Below, in pieces: positions 8,401 to 15,510 of a DNA stretch of 15,510 bases. The first letter of the stretch is position 1, and every line of letters begins with the position of its first letter. The notes below the pieces were generated by a model, which worked only from the letters and a program-made list of their open reading frames with translations, was not told where the DNA came from and searched no databases. The position numbers and the translations under genes are program-made. Source of the stretch: Stephanodiscus triporus (Eukaryota > Bacillariophyta > Thalassiosirophyceae > Thalassiosirales > Thalassiosiraceae); assembly GCA_036939755.1 (NCBI GenBank), contig JALLAZ010000437.1, forward strand, positions 1 through 15,510. The letters run 5' to 3'.

Positions 8401-9672
8401 AAGTACAACTGCCAGGTGTGTCCTACCTCCGCGCAATTCTAATCTTTCTGCAAAATATTGGGAACGTCGATTACAACAAAACTATCTATGATGAAGGTCT
8501 GAGCCTCGCCGACCGAGTTGGGTTTGCGTGTCGATTTTTGCCACGCACCAATCTTCATTTATTCCTGGACAGATCCATAAAAAGATGTATCGATCTCGGC
8601 AATTTGGAAGGACTTTTGATCACCGGCCTCGACAAACGTGGTATTGCATTGCTCCAATCGTTTGTTGACCGATATTCCGACGTCCAAACTGCAGCATTGA
8701 TCAGCTGGTGAGCAAGGCAGTTCTGCTTTTCTTTCTCTTCAATTTTAGGTGGAACTAACCTCGTTTAATCGTTACAGCCGCGTTGTCCTTCCCTCGGAAT
8801 GGACCTTTGAGAGAAGGATGACCTTAGAATGGCTCGAGAGTTATCGTTTTTTTCTCAATGGGTTGCAGATGTGGAATGTTAGAGCTGCGTTTGATGTGGG
8901 CAGATTCGAGCACTTACGTCGCCTCAAACAAGTTGGTGGAGTTGGTTCCGCCCCCTCATTTAGCGGAAGGCAGGGTATATCATCAAAAAAACAGCAGCTA
9001 AAGGACACGTCTCAGTCTAACTTTCCGCCGCAGTTGTGGGCAAGATGTAATTACTGCTCCGCATCGTTGCCCCTATCCAAGCTGAGACGACAAGAGGGTA
9101 TTGCAAATTCTTGTTCTTGGCTATCCAGGCAAAAACCTGTCTTGACGTGCTGTCCACAGTGCAAAAAACCGCTTCCTAGGTGCTCAATTTGCTTGTTATC
9201 TTTAGGTTGCTTGAATCCGTGAGTGTTTTCACTAGTTTGCTATCCGGTCTTGATGTTGATGTTGCTCACATGCGTGGAAATTGTCTTTCTCGTATTGTTT
9301 AGCTACATGGAGCTGCAACGAGAACGCAACCAGTATCCACGGATTGGCACGCCGATGCTAGGTAGCGGAGGAGGAGTCTCTATTCAAGGTATGGAGGATT
9401 TATCAGGATTGGCAAGCATTCCCTTTGCCACGTGGTTTGCCTGGTGCATGAGGTAAGTTTGTCGACGAGATTCAACGCTTTACCGCCGCCCTTCAATCAA
9501 TCCGATGCTTACCCCGGTGTATAGGTGCAAACACGGAGGACATGCGCATCATCTGTGTGCTTGGTTTGAAAAGCATACCACATGTGCAGTTTCTGGCTGC
9601 GACTGCAATTGTCAGCTAGATGGAATCACGAAACTCACTCGACCCGGTCTGCGCACAGTGGCCCCCACTTAA
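5401..9672 (+). CDS. MIOS: MIOS, GATOR2/SEA complex subunit (6 exons, 1251 aa)
   Basis: MIOS (Sea4 in yeast) is a core subunit of GATOR2, which relieves GATOR1 inhibition of TORC1 in amino-acid signalling at lysosomal or vacuolar membranes. Exons are 5401-6451, 6635-7916, 8024-8707, 8778-9218, 9303-9452 and 9525-9672; all introns are GT-AG (183, 107, 70, 84 and 72 nt) and the sum is 1252 codons. The N-terminal beta-propeller shows as VAFIPNSPRSDLYGVVN (37-53), ATSTAWRPGGSSLVAIGL (212-229), FGALIWDIE (296-304) and PAYRYAHN...VQLYDLRAN in exon 2. Alpha-solenoid sequence follows in exon 3. The zinc-binding tail has CNYC (1096-1099), CCPQCKKPLPRCSICL (1130-1145) and WCMRCKHGGHAHHLCAWF with CAVSGCDCNC after it, closely matching the animal protein. 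Human MIOS is 875 aa; here the propeller carries long Thr, Ser, Gly and Gln insertions, including an (ACG)n run at about 5705-5730. The first ATG follows in-frame stops at 5350 and 5353. The gene converges on NOG1, with stop codons 249 bp apart. Confidence 0.95.
6460..6494 (+). repeat. heptamer tandem repeat in MIOS intron 1
   Basis: Five copies of TTCGTC(A/G/T) lie head to tail just after the intron 1 donor (GT at 6452). Two copies differ from the TTCGTCA majority in the last base. This is a microsatellite-like expansion in the intron and does not affect the coding frame. Confidence 0.85.
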
Positions 9673-9921
9673 TATGAGTTGCACTGTCACCTTTATCGTT
9701 CCGCAGTGTTGCATTTCAGTTGACAATAGGAGACACCACAATGATAATGTACTTTTAATGTGTCAATATGTCTAAGTTATTCAGCTTTGTCGATAAGTTA
9801 TTAACCCCTCTACTAAGCATTCTCAATTACTTGTTGCCACACTTCAATACCCTCTTCGAGAGAACGAGATCGCCCCATCCTATTAAATACCCCATCCACG
9901 CTACATTGCACCTCCGTCAAC

Positions 9922-12375
9922 TCAACGGCTGTAGTGCGTGCCATTTCTCTTCTTCCCCGTATTGCACCACTTGACCAAGTGCACACTCTTCGTGTGATCG
10001 CCTTCGCCGCTCCCGCCGAACCACTTGCGCTGCCCCTTCTTCTCGACCATCCTGGCGACCTTGGCCATGGACTCGTCCTTCAATCCCATTTGGCTAGGCT
10101 CGCGCGGGCGCGAGTGGGACCGCGTCATGGACTGCTCCCTCCGGGCGGATTCCTCGCGCTCCTTTCGATGCCGCTTGATCGCGCCCTTGCTTCGGGAACG
10201 TCCGTCCCCGTCGACCTTCATCGAGTTCCCGCCGTCCTCGTCGTCGTCGTCTTCTTCTCCGGCCGCGGCGACGTCTTCCATCTCCGCATCCGCCCCACGA
10301 GCGTCCCGGCTCTGACGTCTCTTCTCGCGCGGGCCCTCCCTCTCTCTCTTCCGACCCCGTTCCAACATAGCGGACGCGTCCACACCCACTTTTTTTAGGC
10401 GCCTCTCGATCGCGTCGGCCTTGAGCTTGGCGTCGTCGTCGTGGCAGTCCTTGACCCGACCTCGTATCTCGCGAGGCAACGCCGGCCGATTCCGACCGCC
10501 GGACCGATCCTTGAAGGCCCGCGCGATCTTGACGCGCTCGCGTATCTCCGCCACCTGCGCGCTCTCCATCTCGTTCAGCCTGTCGTCGTCGCCGTCCGTC
10601 CTCTCCATGTCCGCGGCCTCGTACTCGGCCTGCAGTCGGTCCTCCTCCTCCTCCAGCAATCGCAGCTTCTCCTCGATGTCGGGGTCGAAGTAATCGGCGA
10701 TGTTCTTGCCGTCAAGTATCTGGGGGATGGCATCGAATCGCCACTCGGGATCGAGGAGGTCGTACTGCTCGCGGTAGTCGGGAGCCCAGACGCCGGGACC
10801 GCCGTTCTCCCACATGAGCTCACGCGCGGTCTTCTTCCTCCTGCCCCCGTCCCCAACTCCTCCGCCCCCGTTCCCGACCATCATCTCGTCGTCACTTTCT
10901 GCGGGGGTCTCGTCCCCCCCCTCCTCCTCCTCCTCCTCGTCATCCTTGGTAGGGGCGTATCCTATCCTCGACTTCCTCGTCTTTTTTCTCTCCCCGCCCT
11001 CCGCGGACGCCCTCTCGCGCTCCCTCAACACGCTCTCGGGGATGTACGCCTCCCTCTTGACCCCGTCCCTCGCCGTGGGATAAAACACCTGGAGGCGATT
11101 CATGACCGAGTCCGTCTTGTTCGTCGACACGCGCGAGTCGACCCTGCTCGCCAGGAGCTTGTCGCACGCGTGATTCTTGACGGAGCTCACCCCCACCTCG
11201 CTCACGTTGCTCATCTGAAGCATGGTGGTGTTCGATCCGCCCTCCTTAACCAGCCGCTCGATCATGTCGCGCTTTTCTTTTTCGAGCGCCTCGTACGGCT
11301 GCGCGTCGATCTTGTTCACGACCACGACAAGCTGCTTGTTCGCGAAGAGGGGCGAGATGCTCCTGAAAAGGTTGCACTGCTGCTCGATGCTGAACCCGCA
11401 CTGCTCGCTGACGTCCATGAAGTACAGGACGGAGCACGTCAGGTGCGCGAGCGCCGTGATGGCCTGCATCTCGATGGTGTTCCTTTGCTCCAGGGGGTGG
11501 TCCAGTATCCCGGGCGTGTCGATGACCTGCCACCTCAGGTACCTGTAGTCGGTGTGTCCGACGAAGAGGCTCTTGGTCGTGAAGGCGTACGGCTGCACGT
11601 CGACGTTCGCGCGCGTGATCTTGTTCATGAAGGAGCTCTTCCCCACGTTGGGTAGGCCGCAGAGCAGGAGGGTGCGCGTGTTGGGATCCAGAGCGGGCAG
11701 GCGGGACATGTGCTTCCTGACCTCCTCGAGGTAGGACAGGCTGGCCTTCTGCCTCTTGAGGATGGTGCACATCCTCCCGAGTGCCGCCCGCTTGAGGCAC
11801 TTGCACCTGTAGAGGGAATCGCCGTACTTGACCATGCGTATCATGTCGCGCGCCACGGCGTCGACCAGCTGCCTGGCGGTGTTGATCTGACCCAAGGCCA
11901 ATTTGTAGTGATCCCGGTCGTAGAGGGTGTTGCACAGGTCCGAGTAGAAGGGATGGATGTCCGAGAGGCGGGGGAAGTCGGAGAGCATGGCAGTGAGGCG
12001 CTCGGAGATGGTCTGCTGGGTGAATTTGATCTTTCGCATGCTAAGTTTGTGTTATTGCGTCGAGTGGGCGAGGACGAGACGAGGAGGAGACGAGGACGAG
12101 ACGAGGACGAGACGAGGTAAGTCGGGCGAACGAACTCATGGCGGCCGATAATAATAATATAATATCACAGGAGCAATGAATCATCCAGAGGGACAACGGG
12201 GGACGGCCCATCTACTGCGCCTGCGTCGCACTCACTAGAAGTTGCGGATCCTCGTGATCTTGTACCCCGGGTGGACCACCGTGGGCGTCTTGCGCTGCGT
12301 CCTCGTCAACACGATGTCCACGAGGTCCGACGCCGAGGGGACCGGCGCCATCGTTTTGAAGTTGTACACGGGCAT
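9922..12375 (-). CDS. NOG1: NOG1, nucleolar GTPase for 60S ribosome assembly (2 exons, 752 aa)
   Basis: NOG1 (GTPBP4) binds pre-60S particles in nucleolus and nucleoplasm and is needed for their maturation. Exon 2 (12040-9922) holds nearly all the protein, but it begins at the internal segment MRKIKFTQQ. The missing start is exon 1, 12375-12236, reading [19 protein letters not shown] and [19 protein letters not shown]. The 195-nt GT-AG intron splits a Tyr codon (TA/C), giving [12 protein letters not shown] exactly as in other NOG1 proteins. G motifs are GLPNVGKSS (175-183), DTPG (221-224) and NKID (289-292); the conserved [15 protein letters not shown] lies between G1 and G3. The C-terminal third has an acidic patch (EEEEEGGDE), a predicted helical Glu/Arg region and Lys/Arg-rich nuclear-localisation-like clusters. 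Length is somewhat above the human 634 aa, mainly in this low-complexity part. The start is divergent from the DUF3611 gene. Confidence 0.96.
12070..12113. repeat. 11-bp tandem repeat in the NOG1 intron
   Basis: Four head-to-tail copies of GAGGACGAGAC (the second has one change) plus a partial fifth lie near the acceptor end of the NOG1 intron. In the transcribed sense they read as CTCGTC-type, largely pyrimidine sequence about 30-70 nt before the acceptor AG, so they may lengthen the polypyrimidine tract. Confidence 0.85.
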
Positions 12376-12746
12376 TTTCGTCGCTCTCCTATTCCACAAC
12401 TAGAAGCGCGATATGGATGGAGAAGGGAAGGAACGAACGCGTGGGCGGGAGCGAGGAATTGGAATGTTCTCTTGATCCTCTTGCTTGGGTTTCCCCTCCG
12501 TCCCTCCTCCCAGCCTTTTGTCTTTAGTCTCGCTTTGCTTTTTTTCATTCGGTGGCCGCGGGGAGCGAAATAAAGGAGTCTCGGAGCGGGGGCCAGACCT
12601 CGACCCCTTTTTCACGGCAAACTAAATTAGATAGACGCCGCCCCCCAGAAAAAGGGCGGCCCGGCGGGCGGCGGCCCGACACACACAACAACAACACACA
12701 CAAACAAACGAACAAACCCGTCCACCTTACGATACCTGCTTCTCAG
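12376..12746. promoter_or_regulatory. shared divergent promoter region of NOG1 and the DUF3611 gene
   Basis: 371 bp separate the NOG1 start (minus, 12375) from the DUF3611 start (plus, 12747), so both promoters must lie here or overlap. A GC-rich palindrome-like stretch (GGGCGG, GGCGGGCGG, about 12653-12676) is followed by an ACA/CAACAA-rich tract (about 12680-12717) that looks like an unstructured 5' leader for the plus gene. I see no convincing TATA box. Bidirectionality is inferred from the gene layout. Confidence 0.5.
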
Positions 12747-13670
12747 ATGACCATGTCGCACCTCAAACAGCCAACGTCGTTCTTCGCACTGTTGTCATTC
12801 TTCGCCGCCTCCGACGTTGCGTGCGTCGGGTCATTCCGATTTCCCGTCGCCCCCCGCCTCCACCCCCCACGGCGAGGCGCTTCGGCCGCGTCGTCGGTCA
12901 TCGTCCATCGCGGACGTCGACTAACGCCGTCGTCTTCGTCGCCGCTTACCCGGTGGGACCCGTCGTCACTTCTTCCGCGGCGACGTCCATTCCTCCATCG
13001 GTTGTCGTCGTCGTCGTCGTCGACGTCGTCGTCGACGTCCCCCGACGATGCCGAAGACGCCATCGACCCCCTGATACGCCGCGCCTCCCTCGCGCTGCGG
13101 GCGTCGTCGTGGCTCTCCTGGTGGTCGCAGCTCATCCTCACGGTCGTCAGCTCGATCACTTTCCTGTTCGCTCGTAACGTCCTCGCCACCACCGCCGTCG
13201 CCGGCGGCGGCGGGGCGGCGGCGATCATGGGCAAGTTCCTCCTGCCGGGACTCGGCATCGTCCTATCGTCCATGTCCGTGGCGTGGACGTGGGGACAGCG
13301 TCGACTCGCCCGTCGATTCCTGCGGGGTAGGACGAGGTCCAGGGTCGCGGTTGCGAACCTCCTGCGTCGGACGATCGCCGTGGGCGCGATACTCAACCTC
13401 GTCGGGCTCCTGATGAGCGTGCTGGGGGCGCAGGTCATCGTGGGGACGCTCGCGGCGAAGTCCATGCAGGTGTTCGTCGGGGGGGTGGCGGGGGGGATCA
13501 TCGGGAGTCAGTCGTTGCAGCCGTTGGACGTGCTGATCGTGCAGGCGAATACGAACATCCTTAGCAGTCACTTCGTTAGTTTGGCGTGCCTCATGTGGCT
13601 CACGAGGATGGTCGACCTGCTGGATCCGCCCTCGTTGGAAGACGACGATGATCAACTGACGATCCGTTGA
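12747..13670 (+). CDS. plastid-targeted DUF3611 membrane protein (307 aa, single exon)
   Basis: DUF3611 proteins are multi-pass membrane proteins of cyanobacteria and chloroplasts without an agreed biochemical role. The ATG at 12747 starts MTMSHLKQPTSFFALLSFF, a signal peptide, followed by DVACVGS-FRFPVAP: cleavage before Phe 30 fits the ASAFAP-type motif of complex plastids. A Ser/Arg/Pro-rich transit-like segment runs to about residue 100. The mature part starts PLIRRASLALRASSWLSWWSQ, with hydrophobic segments at about 123-142, 163-182, 210-237 and 275-289. Family hallmarks are NLVGLLMSVLGAQVIVGTLAAK and PLDVLIVQANTNILSSHFVSL. The frame is open further upstream (to 12552), but that part is low-complexity leader sequence and would block the signal peptide, so 12747 is chosen; 12753 (a second Met) is equally possible. 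The product likely sits in a plastid membrane. A 252-codon antisense frame is a composition artefact. Confidence 0.92.
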   Translation: MTMSHLKQPTSFFALLSFFAASDVACVGSFRFPVAPRLHPPRRGASAASSVIVHRGRRLTPSSSSPLTRWDPSSLLPRRRPFLHRLSSSSSSTSSSTSPDDAEDAIDPLIRRASLALRASSWLSWWSQLILTVVSSITFLFARNVLATTAVAGGGGAAAIMGKFLLPGLGIVLSSMSVAWTWGQRRLARRFLRGRTRSRVAVANLLRRTIAVGAILNLVGLLMSVLGAQVIVGTLAAKSMQVFVGGVAGGIIGSQSLQPLDVLIVQANTNILSSHFVSLACLMWLTRMVDLLDPPSLEDDDDQLTIR

Positions 13671-14308
13671 TTACGAGGCAATAATCGAGTTGGCGCCGGC
13701 AAGGAGGTGTGAATGATTTTCGTGGCTCGCACTCTCCATGTTCGATGGCGTGGATTGGCTCAAAATCTGCTTGTGGATAGGTAAGTAGTACATTGCCGCA
13801 AAAGAAGAGGATGATGAACGATGGCACAATTAGATACCGCACGATATCAAGGAATTACGATATCATTACCCTAGACGATTTTTAGCTGCCTAATCTAATT
13901 TACTGCGGCCACATTTTCTATGACAAGATAGTTGAGTCTCATCTCGCATGAACTTTGCAGATCTATCTAATTTCACGTCTGAGAGAGGGGTGCGGATGGG
14001 TGTTCTGTGTTTTGTGTTTATTTTTTAGGCCCGCACCTAAGTAAATACGACGTACCTATGGTATCCGTATCTACTACTTACGTGCCTAATAATATAGTAC
14101 CTCTGTAGATATCATAATATTACTCTAATATTATGGTATGGACAGCATGGTATGAGTTCCAACCGGTAAGAAACAAAAAATACGAGTGACGTCCAGACAG
14201 AAACAACAAACAGCCTCAAAATCTCTCTTTCAAACAACACAAGCAAGCTGACGACTCCTGATCTTACAACAACTCACTAAGATAAAATACAGAGGAGAGT
14301 TAAAGAGA
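13671..14308. other. AT-rich intergenic region
   Basis: This lies between the DUF3611 stop and the proposed start of the Sec61 beta transcript. It contains a perfect 10-bp inverted repeat with a 3-nt loop, CATAATATTA-CTC-TAATATTATG, at 14113-14135, inside a run of GTA/TAC-rich sequence (14041-14160). The last 80 bases (about 14230-14308) are A/C-rich like a 5' leader. No supported gene is seen. Confidence 0.6.
14113..14135. repeat. perfect AT-rich inverted repeat
   Basis: Two 10-base arms, fully complementary, around CTC. It would form a short AT-only-core hairpin about 175 bp before the proposed Sec61 beta start. A terminator-like or replication-related role is possible but nothing else supports it. 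Confidence 0.6.
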
Positions 14309-14311
14309 ATG
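14309..14311 (+). other. candidate ATG-only first exon of Sec61 beta
   Basis: The frame of the terminal exon is closed upstream (TAA at 14644) with no ATG in between, so an earlier exon must supply the start in phase 0. At 14309 an ATG follows a leader-like A-rich sequence and is directly followed by GTGCGT, a usable donor. Splicing to 14716 would give M-AQARKATAGRG. The implied intron is 404 nt, longer than the others here. A rival, 14133-14165 with donor GTAAGA, also keeps phase but encodes a peptide unlike Sec61 beta. Confidence 0.35.
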
Positions 14312-14715
14312 GTGCGTGTAGAGCTTACTCCTGCGGCTTGCGCTTTGAACAGTATCCATTTTTTATTTGCGGGGGCATCTTTTGATCTCGACTTGTAGGC
14401 GGGTTGGCGGCGGTCGTGGCTTGTGACCATTGCTGTCAACTTGGTTGAAAGGCGTTGCTGCCGTTGGCGCGGCTTGTCGTGCCTTGTGTGCCTTGAAATT
14501 GTTGATTTCTTATGCACCATGTAGTGTATGAGAGGGAGATTGAACGTCTACCGGATGATATTTCTCTCGTTATCTCAGATGAATGCATGTCGCTTTTCCT
14601 GCCTTTTGGTGAATTTGTTTATCGAATATTCCGAGCTAATGTTTAACCTTGTCCACGTATTCTAATCATCACATACGATTACTTCCTCGCTGGATGTTTC
14701 TTTCTCTCTCGTCAG

Positions 14716-14913
14716 GCGCAAGCACGCAAAGCAACAGCGGGACGAGGTGCCGGAGGGGGTGGACGCGCCGCTGGCGGGTCCTCGAATATTCTTCAATTTT
14801 ACACCGACGACAGTCCGGGACTGCAGGTGGGACCGACGACGGTATTGGTCGCATCGCTGTCTTTCGTGGGCGTGGTGGTCTTGCTCCATATCTGGGGGAA
14901 ATTCCGAATGTAA
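14716..14913 (+). CDS. SEC61B: Sec61 beta subunit, terminal exon (65 codons)
   Basis: Sec61 beta is the small tail-anchored subunit of the Sec61 translocon in the ER membrane. After the acceptor TCTCTCGTCAG (AG at 14714-14715) the frame reads AQARKATAGRGAGGGGRAAG, then NILQFYTDDSPGLQVGP, then a single transmembrane helix (VLVASLSFVGVVVLLHIW) ending GKFRM and TAA. This matches the family throughout: a Gly/Arg-rich N-terminal segment, the conserved FYTDDSPGL(x)VGP motif just before the membrane, and HIWGK near the C-terminus. With an ATG-only first exon the protein would be 66 aa, slightly short for the family (about 80-100 aa), so a missed exon with 10-30 residues remains possible. The exon lies inside longer open frames in other phases, which hides it. 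AATAAA at 15084 may be its poly(A) signal. Confidence 0.93.
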   Translation, partial: AQARKATAGRGAGGGGRAAGGSSNILQFYTDDSPGLQVGPTTVLVASLSFVGVVVLLHIWGKFRM

Positions 14914-15083
14914 AAGGGGGTGGTTAGGGGCGCTGCAAAAGAAAGTTGAGAACAAGACAATTGTCTTTGGTGGTAAAGGTGGGGGAAATGAAACGCACAT
15001 TGCGGGGTGGCTGGGAAAATATTATCAGGATTGCCAAGGTGGAGGATTCTCTGCTCGCAAATGATGGTCTGCACATCATTTTG

Positions 15084-15089
15084 AATAAA
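15084..15089 (+). terminator. candidate poly(A) signal
   Basis: AATAAA lies 171 nt after the Sec61 beta stop, followed by T/GT-rich sequence (TTGGTGTTGTTTTC) of the downstream-element type. It is the only canonical hexamer in this 3' flank on the plus strand that I noticed. Confidence 0.4.
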
Positions 15090-15472
15090 TAACTCTTGGT
15101 GTTGTTTTCATCGGTCCCCCTTTTGCATAAATACAATAGATTATCCACAAAATGTAGAAATCATTGCAGTTTTTTTCTCTTTTGGGGACAACTTGAGCTG
15201 CTATGGAGAAAGAGGAGACTAGATGACGCATAAACAAGGAGTAAACACCAATATTTCCTCCCCTCTAAATTTTTGTGCATGGTACTTTTGCTGTAAATCA
15301 TTTGGAAAAATAGGCTGACTGAGGGGGGGGTATAAAATTGATGATGCAGTAAAATAGCTGGAGGATAGTAATGGTGAATATGTACGAGTTTAAGGCCATC
15401 TCTGGAGGCAGAGAATTTTGGGCACGCAAATCAAGTTGCATATCGTACGTACTCATGTTGGAACTCTCCCCC

Positions 15473-15497
15473 AAGGGTACATACGTAATGTACCCTT
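15473..15497. repeat. perfect inverted repeat at the right edge
   Basis: AAGGGTACAT and its complement ATGTACCCTT flank the 5-nt ACGTA. It is a 10-bp perfect stem and its centre holds TACGTA. It may be a foldback end of a repeat continuing outside the window or a regulatory palindrome; nothing decides between them. Confidence 0.6.
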
Positions 15498-15510
15498 ACC
15501 CCGAGTCCCT

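Larger units (their letters stand above)
14914..15510. other. 3' flank of Sec61 beta and intergenic DNA
   Basis: No supported gene. AATAAA at 15084-15089 is a plausible poly(A) signal for Sec61 beta. TATAAA at 15331-15336 follows a run of eight G and might belong to a plus-strand gene starting beyond the window, but no coding start is visible before 15510. A perfect inverted repeat lies at the very end (15473-15497). Confidence 0.55.

Noticed and set aside
10441..11655. 404-codon plus-strand open frame opposite NOG1
   Set aside because: Its Leu/Val/Arg/Asp-rich composition mirrors the NOG1 codons, it has no domain, and NOG1 on the other strand is certain.
12743..13501. 252-codon minus-strand open frame opposite the DUF3611 gene
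   Set aside because: It is low complexity (Asp and Arg runs mirroring GTC/CGT repeats) and antisense to a conserved membrane protein.
13600..13842. 80-codon minus-strand frame starting with a hydrophobic, signal-like MRYLIVPSFIILFF
   Set aside because: It overlaps the 3' end of the DUF3611 gene, has no domain after the hydrophobic start, and no promoter or splice support; chance is more likely.
14649..15064. Two longer plus-strand frames over the Sec61 beta exon
   Set aside because: They are other phases of the same DNA; only the frame starting at 14716 gives the conserved FYTDDSPGL motif and membrane helix.

Overview
The window looks like nuclear DNA of a photosynthetic stramenopile, most likely a diatom. 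It has compact, intron-containing eukaryotic genes with short introns (70-195 nt where fixed) and small intergenic gaps. One protein has a bipartite plastid leader (signal peptide plus a Phe-after-cleavage motif) as used in complex plastids. There is also a PIF/Harbinger-type transposon of the kind carrying a DUF6818 Myb/SANT-like partner gene. The species cannot be named from the sequence alone.

Layout. 1-112 (minus): the first 37 codons of a secretory-pathway protein running off the left edge. 113 to about 3270: a repeat-rich block with an old diverged direct repeat (322-546), a 32-bp tandem repeat (578-662), a GACACAAA foldback cluster (754-915) and a decayed PIF/Harbinger element. The element's Myb/SANT-like gene (plus) is frameshifted and its DDE transposase gene (minus) has an in-frame stop; the two point tail-to-tail. 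From 3281 the window holds dense housekeeping genes. They are a mitochondrial acyl-CoA thioesterase of the ACOT9 type (3 exons, one a GC-AG intron) and MIOS, a GATOR2 subunit (6 exons). Convergent to MIOS is NOG1/GTPBP4, a ribosome-assembly GTPase (2 exons). Divergent from NOG1 is a plastid-targeted DUF3611 membrane protein, and last comes Sec61 beta (terminal exon clear, first exon tentative). 14914-15510 is 3' flank and intergenic sequence.

The genes do not form one pathway. They cover mitochondrial lipid metabolism, TORC1 nutrient signalling, 60S assembly, plastid membrane function and ER translocation. The gene models were rebuilt by joining open frames at splice sites. In each joined model the split codons restore family-conserved residues and the total length is a multiple of three. 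I found no convincing unknown system. The points most worth checking are the GC-AG intron, the NOG1 first exon, a possible ATG-only first exon of Sec61 beta, and the structured repeats around the transposon.
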